NCBI RefSeq assembly: GCF_900115095.1
Contig: NZ_FOVH01000001.1
Coordinates: forward strand, 434,001-498,000
Length of the DNA stretch: 64,000 nucleotides
Direction: 5' to 3'
Source: Actinomadura madurae
GTDB lineage: Bacteria > Actinomycetota > Actinomycetes > Streptosporangiales > Streptosporangiaceae
The notes below the pieces were generated by a model. The model saw nothing but the letters and a program-made list of their open reading frames with translations, made no database searches and was not told the DNA's origin. Of the stretch, positions 57,103 through 64,000 are shown in pieces. Position 1 is the first letter of the stretch. Each line of letters opens with the position of its first letter. The translations under genes and the position numbers were made by a program.

Positions 57103-58125
57103 TCAGCCGGTCTTCTTCGCGGACTGGATGGTCTGGGCGAGGGACTCGATGATCGGCGCGCAGCCCTCGTAGGAGAAGCGCGGCTCGGGCTGCCAGGCGA
57201 CGACCTGGCCGGCCTTCACCGCGGGCAGGTCCTTCCAGGACGGCTTGGAGCCGAGGTCCTTCGGCTGGAGCGCCTGCGTCCGGGTGTCGAGCATGATGAC
57301 GTCGGCCTTGTACTTGCCGGCGTTCTCCCAGCTCAGCTCCTCGAAGTAGCCGTCCTGGCTCGGCTTCTCCGGCACGATGAGCTCGACGCCGAGCTCCTTG
57401 AAGTAGATGAGGTCGGTGTTCTTGTTCGGGCTGGAGGCGTAGAACAGGTCGGGGCTCGCGGACGCGGCCAGCACCTTCAGGCCCGGCCTGGCCTTGGCGG
57501 CGGCGCGCAGCGTCTCGGACGCCTTGTCGAACCGGGCCTTGGCGGCGGTGACCTTCGCCGACTTCAGGTCGGCGCCGAGAGCGGCGGCGAGGGCGCCGGT
57601 CCGCTCGATCGGCTTCGGTAGCGGCACGGCCCCGGTGGAGATGGCGACACTGGGGGCCAGCGCGAAGATCTTGTCCTTGCTCTCGGCCGGGACGTAGAAG
57701 AGGTCCGGCGGCACGAACATGTTGTCGACGAGGAGCTCGGGGCGCAGCGCGGCGTACTTCTCGATGTTGAACTCGCCGTAGGCGTTGCCGATGATCTCCA
57801 GCCGGTCGACGGGCAGCTTCCCGGCCTGCGGGTCCGGCTTGCCGTCCTTGAGCTTCGTCGGGCCGTACACGCCGACGAGTTGCCGGTCGACGCCGAAGTC
57901 GTAGAGGGCCGCGGCGGCGCCGACGTAGGCGACGACCCGCTGCGGGCGCGCCTTGAGGTCGACCTTGGTGCCGCGGTCGTCGGTGAACGTCCACGCGCCG
58001 CCGCCGGACGAGGCCGTGCCGCCTCCGTCGCCGCCGCAGGCGCTGAGGAACGCTCCAAGGGCGGCGGCGCCGCTCGCGCCCAGGAAGCCGCGGCGGGTGA
58101 GGTGACCAGCACCGATGTATGACAT
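57103..58125 (-). CDS. Iron-siderophore ABC transporter substrate-binding lipoprotein
   Basis: 340 residues. The leader has both a twin-arginine motif (TRRGFLGASG) and a lipobox LSAC (Cys30), so it may be a Tat-exported lipoprotein. The helical-backbone binding fold of the FhuD/BtuF class follows, with VVAYVGAAAALYDFGVDRQLVGVYG and IEKYAALRPELLVDN. The siderophore cannot be predicted. It is divergent from the permease genes across a strong iron box. Confidence 0.93.
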   Translation of the reverse strand: MSYIGAGHLTRRGFLGASGAAALGAFLSACGGDGGGTASSGGGAWTFTDDRGTKVDLKARPQRVVAYVGAAAALYDFGVDRQLVGVYGPTKLKDGKPDPQAGKLPVDRLEIIGNAYGEFNIEKYAALRPELLVDNMFVPPDLFYVPAESKDKIFALAPSVAISTGAVPLPKPIERTGALAAALGADLKSAKVTAAKARFDKASETLRAAAKARPGLKVLAASASPDLFYASSPNKNTDLIYFKELGVELIVPEKPSQDGYFEELSWENAGKYKADVIMLDTRTQALQPKDLGSKPSWKDLPAVKAGQVVAWQPEPRFSYEGCAPIIESLAQTIQSAKKTG

Positions 58126-58178
58126 TACGGACGTTCTCCCAAATCAACTACGGTGGTGTGATGGTGACCGCTGCGGGC

Positions 58179-58197
58179 TTAGGTTAACCTAACCTAA
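58179..58197. promoter_or_regulatory. DtxR/IdeR iron box shared by divergent siderophore genes
   Basis: TTAGGTTAACCTAACCTAA agrees with the 19-base consensus at all but one position by eye. It contains overlapping dyads, which would let two dimers bind. It lies 54 bases from the binding-protein start and 62 from the permease start. Confidence 0.93.
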
Positions 58198-58258
58198 GAT
58201 CTTGTCCAGAGCGGGGCCCGCCAGTGCGGCCCCAGGCACGTCCCCCGGAGCCCACCAG

Positions 58259-59314
58259 GTGTTGCTGACGAAGTCGCCGCCGCTCAGCCAGCTCGCCGAA
58301 CGCCTGCCCGCCGGACGCCCGGCCGCCGGGCGCGCGCCGTGGGCGGCCGGGCTCCTCGCCGCCGTCCTGCTCCTGCTCGCCGCCGTCGTGCTGAGCCTCG
58401 CGGTCGGCGCGAAGCCGTTGTCGCTCGCGCAGGCCTGGGACGGGCTGTTCCACGACGACTCGCCCGCGTACACCGTCGTCCACGACATGCGGGTCCCGCG
58501 CACGCTGCTCGGCCTGCTCGCCGGGACGGCGCTCGGGCTCGCCGGCGCCGTGATGCAGGCCCTGACCCGCAACCCGCTCGCCGACCCCGGGATCCTCGGC
58601 ATCAACGCGGGCGCCTCCGCGGCCGTCGTCTCGGCGATCTCCTTCCTCGGCATCACCTCGTTCACCGGCTTCGTCTGGTTCGCGTTCGCGGGCGCCGGCA
58701 CCGTCGCGGTGCTGCTCTACGCGGTCGGCGGCGGGCGCGGCGCCACCCCGGCGCGGCTCGCGCTCGCCGGGTCGGCGCTGAACGCGGCGCTGTTCTCCTA
58801 CGTGAACGCGGTCCAGCTCCTCGACACCGCGTCGCTCGACCGGATGCGCTTCTGGACGGTCGGCTCTCTCGGCGCCGCGCAGGGGTACACCGTGGTCCGC
58901 GTCGCGCCGTTCGTCCTCGCGGGGCTCGCCATGGCGCTGCTGCTGGCCCGCCCGCTGAACGCGATGGCGATGGGCGAGGACGCCGCCCGCGCGCTCGGCG
59001 CCGACCCGCGCCGGGTCCGGGTCGCCGCGATCGTCGCGGTCACCCTGCTGTGCGGCGCGGCGACGGCCGCCTGCGGGCCGATCATCTTCGTCGGGCTGAT
59101 GATCCCGCACTTCGTCCGCGCGCTGACCGGCCCCGACCTGCGCCGGCTGATCCCGTACTGCGCCGTCCTCTCCCCGGCCCTGATGCTCGCCGCGGACGTC
59201 CTCGGGCGGGTGGTCGTCCGCCCGTCGGAACTCCAGGTCGGCATCGTGATGGTCGTCGCGGGCGGCCCGGTGTTCCTCTACTTCGTCCGGCACCGGAGGG
59301 CGGCCGCCTCATGA
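58259..59314 (+). CDS. FecCD-family iron-siderophore permease (subunit 1)
   Basis: 351 residues from GTG (with a TTG next to it); GGAG lies eight bases upstream. About ten helices. FecCD marks are RVPRTLLGLLAGTALGLAGAVMQALTRNPLADPGILGINAGAS and GPIIFVGLMIPHFVRALTGPDLRRLIP. Its partner overlaps it as ATGA. An upstream GTG/ATG at 58202 would put the iron box too close to the start. Confidence 0.93.
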   Translation: MLLTKSPPLSQLAERLPAGRPAAGRAPWAAGLLAAVLLLLAAVVLSLAVGAKPLSLAQAWDGLFHDDSPAYTVVHDMRVPRTLLGLLAGTALGLAGAVMQALTRNPLADPGILGINAGASAAVVSAISFLGITSFTGFVWFAFAGAGTVAVLLYAVGGGRGATPARLALAGSALNAALFSYVNAVQLLDTASLDRMRFWTVGSLGAAQGYTVVRVAPFVLAGLAMALLLARPLNAMAMGEDAARALGADPRRVRVAAIVAVTLLCGAATAACGPIIFVGLMIPHFVRALTGPDLRRLIPYCAVLSPALMLAADVLGRVVVRPSELQVGIVMVVAGGPVFLYFVRHRRAAAS

Positions 59315-60360
59315 GCAGGGCCCCGCACTTCGCCGTCGTCCGGGTGCCCGCCGGGCCGTCGTTCCGGTTCCGCCCGCGCGCGCTCGTCGTCGCGGCGGTC
59401 TGCCTCGCGGTCGCGCTCGGGACGGGGGTCCTGCTCATCGGCAGCGGCGACTTCCCGATGAGCCCCGCGCAGGTCGTCCGCACCCTGCTCGGGCAGGGCT
59501 CGCCCGCCGACTCCCTGATCGTCAACCAGATCCGGCTGCCGCGGGTGGCGGCCGCGCTCGCGGTGGGCGCCGCGCTCGGGCTGGCCGGGGCGATCTTCCA
59601 GTCGCTCGTCCGCAACCCGCTCGGCAGCCCCGACATCCTCGGGTTCAGCCAGGGCGCCGCGACCGGCGTCCTCGCCGTGATCGTGCTGACCGGCGGGGGC
59701 AGCGCCGCGGTCGCCGCCGGGGCCGCGGGCGGCGGCCTGCTCACCGGCCTGCTCGTCTACGCGGTCGCCGGCCGGCACGGCGCGCACGGGCAGCGGCTCA
59801 TCCTCGTCGGCATCGGCGTCGCCGCGATCCTCACCGGCGTGAACGGCTACCTGCTCACCCAGGCGCAGATCGTCGACGCCGCCCGCGCCGTCCTGTGGCT
59901 GACCGGCAGCCTGGACGGCCGCGACTGGGCGGACGCCGCGCCGGTGATCGCCGCGCTCGCCGTCCTCGGCCCGCTGGTCCTGGTCGGCTGCGGCCGGGCG
60001 CTGCGGATGCTGGAGATGGGCGACGACGCGGCGCACGGCCTCGGCGTGCCGATCGAGCGGGTCCGGCTGGTCATGCTGGCCGCGGCCGTGCTGCTCACCT
60101 CGCTCGCCGCGGCGGCGGCCGGCCCGGTCGCGTTCGTCGCGCTGACCGCGCCGCAGCTCGCCCGCCGGCTCACCCGCACGGCCGGCCCCAACCTGCTGCC
60201 CGCGGCGTGCATGGGCGCGGCGCTGATGGTGGCCGCCGACTGGACCGCGCAGCGCGCGTTCCCGGGCCATCAGCTCCCGGTCGGCGTCGTGACCGGCCTG
60301 CTCGGCGGCGGATACCTGGTCTGGCTCCTCGTGACCGAACGCAAGACGGGACGGATCTGA
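59311..60360 (+). CDS. FecCD-family iron-siderophore permease (subunit 2)
   Basis: 349 residues, same fold: RLPRVAAALAVGAALGLAGAIFQSLVRNPLGSPDILGFSQGAA and GPVAFVALTAPQLARRLTRTAGPNLLPAA. The two permeases presumably form a heterodimer. The ATPase gene starts two bases after its stop. Confidence 0.93.
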   Translation: MSRAPHFAVVRVPAGPSFRFRPRALVVAAVCLAVALGTGVLLIGSGDFPMSPAQVVRTLLGQGSPADSLIVNQIRLPRVAAALAVGAALGLAGAIFQSLVRNPLGSPDILGFSQGAATGVLAVIVLTGGGSAAVAAGAAGGGLLTGLLVYAVAGRHGAHGQRLILVGIGVAAILTGVNGYLLTQAQIVDAARAVLWLTGSLDGRDWADAAPVIAALAVLGPLVLVGCGRALRMLEMGDDAAHGLGVPIERVRLVMLAAAVLLTSLAAAAAGPVAFVALTAPQLARRLTRTAGPNLLPAACMGAALMVAADWTAQRAFPGHQLPVGVVTGLLGGGYLVWLLVTERKTGRI

Positions 60361-60361
60361 A

Positions 60362-61171
60362 TTGAAGGACGGGAACGCGCGCCTCACCGGAACCGGGCTG
60401 ACGCTCGCCTATGACAAGCGCATCATCACCGAGGACCTCGACGTGGCCGTCCCGGAGGGCTCGTTCACTGTGATCGTGGGGCCGAACGCGTGCGGCAAGT
60501 CGACGCTGCTGCGGGCGCTGGCGCGGATTCTGCGGCCGTCCGCGGGGACGGTCGTCCTGGACGGCCGGCCCATCGCCGACTGGCCGGCCAAGAAGCTGGC
60601 GCGCACGCTCGGCCTGCTCCCGCAGTCGTCGATCGCGCCGGAGGGCATCACGGTCGCCGACCTGGTCGCGCGCGGCCGGTACCCGCACCAGAGCCTGCTG
60701 CGGCAGTGGTCGCGGGAGGACGAGCGGGTTGTCGCCGAGTCGATGGACGCGACCGGCGTCGGGGACCTCGCCGACCGGCCCGTGGACGAGCTGTCGGGCG
60801 GGCAGCGCCAGCGCGTCTGGATCGCGATGGCGCTCGCCCAGCAGACGCCGCTGCTGCTCCTGGACGAGCCGACGACCTATCTCGACATCGCCCACCAGAT
60901 CGAGGTGCTCGACCTGTGCGCGCGGCTGCACGAGGAGGGGCGCACCGTCGTCGCCGTCCTGCACGACCTCAACCACGCCGCCCGGTACGCCACGCACATG
61001 ATCGCGATGCGGGACGGCGGCATCGTCGCCGAGGGCGAGCCCGCCGCGGTCGTCACGTCCGAGCTGGTGGAGCGGGTCTTCCGGCTCCCGTGCCAGGTGA
61101 TCGACTGCCCGGAGACCGGGAACCCGCTGGTCGTCCCGGCCGCCCGCGCCCGCACGCCCGCCCCGCACTAG
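60362..61171 (+). CDS. Iron-siderophore ABC transporter ATPase (FecE/FepC type)
   Basis: 269 residues from TTG right after the permease stop. Walker A is GPNACGKST (about residue 40), signature LSGGQRQR, Walker B LLLLDEPTTYLD and switch His in VLHDLNHAARYA. It completes a five-gene divergent uptake system: binding protein, reductase, two permeases and ATPase. No siderophore synthetase is present. Confidence 0.94.
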   Translation: MKDGNARLTGTGLTLAYDKRIITEDLDVAVPEGSFTVIVGPNACGKSTLLRALARILRPSAGTVVLDGRPIADWPAKKLARTLGLLPQSSIAPEGITVADLVARGRYPHQSLLRQWSREDERVVAESMDATGVGDLADRPVDELSGGQRQRVWIAMALAQQTPLLLLDEPTTYLDIAHQIEVLDLCARLHEEGRTVVAVLHDLNHAARYATHMIAMRDGGIVAEGEPAAVVTSELVERVFRLPCQVIDCPETGNPLVVPAARARTPAPH

Positions 61172-61183
61172 GCGCCCGGAATC

Positions 61184-61233
61184 GTTGCAGTCGCACAACG
61201 GTTGTAGTCTTGCAATGGTTGTACGGCTACAAC
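61184..61233. promoter_or_regulatory. Operator array before the MFS/MarR genes
   Basis: GTTGCA/GTTGTA half sites recur. GTTGTA-CGGC-TACAAC (61218-61233) is a perfect dyad, ACAACGGTTGT (61195-61205) is a second perfect palindrome, and single half sites lie at 61184 and 61211. The array fills the 75-base gap upstream of the transporter and fits MarR-type autorepression. Confidence 0.7.
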
Positions 61234-61246
61234 GGTGGGAGGGCGC

Positions 61247-62713
61247 GTGCCCGAACTCAGTCCCCGGCGCCGGCTCCTGGTGCTGGCCATCTGCTCGATG
61301 AGCCTGCTCGTCGTCAGCCTCGACAACACGATCCTCAACGTCGCGCTGCCGTCGCTGCAGGAGGACTTCCGCAGCTCGCTGTCCGGCCTCCAGTGGACGA
61401 TCGACGCCTACCTGATCGTCCTGGCGTCGCTGCTGATCCTGTCCGGCTCGACCGCCGACCGGATCGGCCGGCGCCGGGTGTTCCAGACCGGGCTCGCGCT
61501 GTTCGTCACCGGGTCGGTGATGTGCAGCCTCGCGCCGTCCCTCGGCTGGCTCGTCGGCGCCCGCGTGGTCCAGGCGGTCGGCGGGTCGATGCTCAACCCG
61601 GTCGCGATGTCGATCATCACGAACGTGTTCACCGAGCCGCGCGAGCGGGCCCGCGCCATCGGCGTGTGGAGCGGGGTCGTCGGCCTCAGCATGGCGCTCG
61701 GGCCGCTCGTCGGCGGGCTGCTCGTCGACTCCGTCGGCTGGCGCTCGATCTTCTGGCTGAACGTGCCGATCGGGCTGGCCGCGCTCGTGCTGACCGCCTG
61801 CTTCGTCCCCGAGTCGCGGGCCGCCCGGCCGCGCCGCCTCGACCCGCTCGGCCAGATCCTCCTGATCGTCATGCTCGGCGCGCTGACGTTCGCGATCATC
61901 GAGGCGCCCGGCCACGGCCTGCGCGACCCGGCCGTCTTCGGCGCCGCGCTGCTGGCCGCGGCGGCGCTCGCCGGGTTCGTCCGGCACGCCCTGCGCAGTC
62001 CCGAGCCGCTGATCGACCTGCGCTTCTTCCGCAGCGTCCCGTTCTCCGGCGCGACGGTCATCGGCCTCAGCGGGCTCGCGGCGCTCGGCGGCTTCCTCTT
62101 CCTGAACACGCTCTACCTGCAGAACGTGCGCGGGATGTCGGCGCTGCAGGCCGGGCTGTACCTGCTGCCGATGGCGGCGATGACCGCGGCGACGGCCCCG
62201 CTGTCCGGGCGGCTCGTCGGCGGCCGGGGCCCGCGGCTCCCGTTCCAGATCGCCGGCGCGACGATGCTCGCCAGCGCGCTGCTGTTCGCCGCGTTCGACG
62301 CCGAGACCGGCGATCCCACGCTGTTCGCCGCCTACGTGCTGTTCGGCATCGGGTTCGGCATGGTGAACTCGCCGGTCACCAACACCGCGGTCTCCGGGAT
62401 GCCGCGCTCGCAGGCGGGCGTGGCCGCCGCCGTCGCCTCCACCGGCCGGCAGGTCGGGCAGGCGCTCGGCGTCGCGGTGATCGGCGCGGTGCTCGCGGCC
62501 GGGACGTCCGGCTCCTACGCCGCGTCGACCTTCGTGTCGGCCGCCCGCCCGGCATACTGGATCCTCGCCGGGTGCGCCGCCACCCTCCTCGTGCTCGGCA
62601 CGCTGACCACCGGCCCGCGGGCCGCCCGCAGCGCCGCGCGCACGTCCGCCCTGCTCGGGTCCGGCGACGCGCCGCCGGACGCCCGCCACGCGACGGGAGC
62701 GACCGCCCCATGA
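61247..62713 (+). CDS. DHA2-family (14-TM) MFS drug/metabolite exporter
   Basis: 488 residues from GTG with GGGAGGG just upstream. Fourteen helices. Motif A is GSTADRIGRRRVFQTG, motif C is WSGVVGLSMALGPLVGGLLVDSVGWRSIFWLNVPIGL, and the motif D1 segment is VVSLDNTILNVALPSLQ. Such proteins expel toxic compounds with the proton gradient. The MarR regulator overlaps its stop by four bases, which suggests substrate-induced export. Confidence 0.93.
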   Translation: MPELSPRRRLLVLAICSMSLLVVSLDNTILNVALPSLQEDFRSSLSGLQWTIDAYLIVLASLLILSGSTADRIGRRRVFQTGLALFVTGSVMCSLAPSLGWLVGARVVQAVGGSMLNPVAMSIITNVFTEPRERARAIGVWSGVVGLSMALGPLVGGLLVDSVGWRSIFWLNVPIGLAALVLTACFVPESRAARPRRLDPLGQILLIVMLGALTFAIIEAPGHGLRDPAVFGAALLAAAALAGFVRHALRSPEPLIDLRFFRSVPFSGATVIGLSGLAALGGFLFLNTLYLQNVRGMSALQAGLYLLPMAAMTAATAPLSGRLVGGRGPRLPFQIAGATMLASALLFAAFDAETGDPTLFAAYVLFGIGFGMVNSPVTNTAVSGMPRSQAGVAAAVASTGRQVGQALGVAVIGAVLAAGTSGSYAASTFVSAARPAYWILAGCAATLLVLGTLTTGPRAARSAARTSALLGSGDAPPDARHATGATAP

Positions 62714-63174
62714 CCGAGCCCGACCCGGCCGCCCGGCACGCCGCGACCGCGGCGCGGGCGTGGCACAACCTTCGCGTCCTGCTGCACGAGCGGGCCGACC
62801 GGCGCCGCGAGGTCTCCGAGGCGCTCGGCATGAGCTTCTTCCGGGTCAAGGCGCTGCGCCGCATCGCCGCGGCGACGACCCCGCTGACCCTGCGCGACCT
62901 TGCCGAGGCGCTGGTCACCGACCGCCCGTACGCCACGCTCGTGGTGGACGACCTGGTCGGGCGCGGCCTGGTCGAGCGGTCCCCGCACCCCGCCGACCGC
63001 CGGTCCAAGATCGTGACGGTGACGGAGGTCGGGCGCGCGGCGGCGGCGGAGGCCGAGCGGATCCTCGACACCCCGCCGCCGGAGCTCCACGACCTGCCGC
63101 CCGAGGACCTGGCCGTCCTCGACCGCGTCGCCGCCCGCCTCGTCACCGACCCGGAGGCGCCGGCGGAGGGCTAG
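62710..63174 (+). CDS. MarR-family transcriptional regulator
   Basis: 154 residues. Winged helix (about residues 45-115): TPLTLRDLAEALVTDRPYATLVVDDLVGRGLVERSPHPADRRSKIVTVTEVG, with the conserved DRRSK wing. N- and C-terminal helices form the dimer. No Cys, so oxidation sensing is unlikely and a phenolic or drug ligand is the usual guess. Its stop codon overlaps that of the opposing gene. Confidence 0.93.
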   Translation: MTEPDPAARHAATAARAWHNLRVLLHERADRRREVSEALGMSFFRVKALRRIAAATTPLTLRDLAEALVTDRPYATLVVDDLVGRGLVERSPHPADRRSKIVTVTEVGRAAAAEAERILDTPPPELHDLPPEDLAVLDRVAARLVTDPEAPAEG

Positions 63175-64000
63175 GCGCCCGCGGGGACCCGGTAGGTCTC
63201 GGCGGCCTCGGACTCCTGGGCGTCCCGCTCGACGACGAGCCCGCCGAGCGCCTTGGCGTCGGTCCGCAGGATGTAGGTCTTGCGGGTGCCGGGCTCGTCC
63301 ACCTTCGAGAAGTCCATCGGCGTCCCGTAGCCGCCGTCGTGGGCGGTGGTGGCCCGGTGCGCGGTGATCAGGCCCTCGCGGGTGAGGTCCTTGGCGGCGC
63401 ACGCCTTCTTCAGCGCGTCCGTGAAGATCACGGCGTTGGTGTAGCCGTTGACGACGGCGTTGTCGCGCGGCTGCCCGGGGTACTCGCGGCCGTAGTCGTC
63501 CGCGAGCTTCTTGATCGGCGCGAGGCCGGAGGAGATCGGCGCGCCGGCGCTGGCGAGGTAGAAGTCCTTGAGCAGCGCGGGCGCGGCCGGCGTCCGCAGC
63601 AGCTGCGGGGAGAACCCGGAGTTGCTCGCCACGATCGGCACCGTGATCCCCTTGGCGCGGGCGACGCCCGCCAGCGACGCCGACTGCCGGGGGCCGGCGC
63701 TCATCAGGATCGCCGCCACGCCCGCGTTCTCCAGCGCGGCGACCTGGGAGGTCATGTCGTTGTCGGTCGCCTTGATCTTCTGCTCGACGAGCGTCAGCCC
63801 GAGCTCGCCGGCCGCGTACTTGGACCCGGCGAGCGCGCTCTCCCCGTAGTCGCCCTCGAAGTAGACGTGCCCGATCTTGTCGCCCTTCTTGATCCCCTTC
63901 TCCTCGGTGAGGAAGTCGAGCGCGTTGATCATGTCGATGTCGTAGGTGGTGCCGGTGACCTGGATGTACTTGTTCCCGAGCAGCGTCGTCGCCCACGCGT
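63171..64000 (-). CDS. Branched-chain amino-acid-type ABC substrate-binding protein, 5' truncated by window
   Basis: The frame runs off the window end; 275 residues of the C-terminal part are visible. Periplasmic-binding type I (LivJ-like, Peripla_BP_6) features: GTTYDIDMINALDFL, KIGHVYFEGDYGESALAGSKYAAGELGLTLVEQKI, AAILMSAGPRQSASL and NAVVNGYTNAVIFTDAL. The N-terminus with the signal peptide is missing. The ligand might be an amino acid, amide or aromatic acid. The permease and ATPase genes would lie outside. Confidence 0.88.
   Translation of the reverse strand, partial: AWATTLLGNKYIQVTGTTYDIDMINALDFLTEEKGIKKGDKIGHVYFEGDYGESALAGSKYAAGELGLTLVEQKIKATDNDMTSQVAALENAGVAAILMSAGPRQSASLAGVARAKGITVPIVASNSGFSPQLLRTPAAPALLKDFYLASAGAPISSGLAPIKKLADDYGREYPGQPRDNAVVNGYTNAVIFTDALKKACAAKDLTREGLITAHRATTAHDGGYGTPMDFSKVDEPGTRKTYILRTDAKALGGLVVERDAQESEAAETYRVPAGA

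Noticed and set aside
60170..62689. 839-codon minus-strand frame across the ABC ATPase and MFS genes
   Set aside because: It spans two real genes and an operator region and shows no protein family features.

Overview
The window is a contiguous piece of a very GC-rich actinobacterial chromosome. Many genes start with GTG or TTG, neighbouring genes often overlap at ATGA or GTGA, and the DNA is dense with GC-only hairpins. The gene set also fits: an F420-type luciferase-like oxidoreductase, a mycothiol-type DinB-fold protein, a SARP regulator, DtxR/IdeR iron boxes and several Tat-exported enzymes. A Streptosporangiales genus such as Actinomadura is my best guess, but that is inference from gene content, not from any search.

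Layout. 1-10 kb: a truncated DUF1906 protein, glycyl-tRNA synthetase, a small secreted protein behind a striking palindrome, a SecD-SecF fusion, a septum-formation-domain protein and a GH15 enzyme. 10-18 kb: pyruvate phosphate dikinase, a DUF218 protein, dGTPase, an NAD(P)H:ferredoxin-type reductase, an MFS exporter and GtrA. 18-23 kb: a divergent LLM oxidoreductase/MerR pair with two operators, a TIGR03086 protein divergent from a MocR regulator, and an MsmK-type ABC ATPase. 23-27 kb: an exported amine oxidase, an exported RidA and an exported M20 hydrolase. 27-31 kb: dnaG followed by a principal-type sigma factor and a YbjQ protein. 31-33.6 kb: iron-box-controlled efeO-efeB without efeU. 33.6-42.5 kb: a tellurium-resistance (Ter) stress island with three TerD paralogues, a TerC-like DUF475 membrane protein, and a translationally coupled aldolase, two phosphoribosyltransferase-type proteins and a HAD phosphatase. 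42.6-48.2 kb: an MGH1-type glycosidase, small proteins, tRNA-Asn, a membrane-anchored HTH protein, a SARP regulator and three small secreted proteins. 48.3-56.3 kb: a complete Mrp antiporter operon (A/B fused, C-G) and a NarL-type two-component system. 56.3-61.2 kb: a siderophore interaction and uptake locus around a near-consensus DtxR box. 61.2-64 kb: an MFS/MarR pair behind a repeat array, and a truncated branched-chain amino acid type binding protein.

How the genes work together. The Ter island is the most system-like region. TerD and TerC-like proteins associated with metal and stress responses sit beside an apparent pathway for a phosphoribosyl-linked metabolite. The amine oxidase-RidA-M20 run suggests hydrolysis, oxidation and imine clearance outside the membrane. 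The two iron loci should be co-repressed by an IdeR/DtxR protein that is not encoded in this window. No CRISPR array, rRNA, insertion sequence or prophage was seen. Essentially the whole window is coding, and the only gene-free stretches of about 300 bases are 3636-3938 and 9876-10202.
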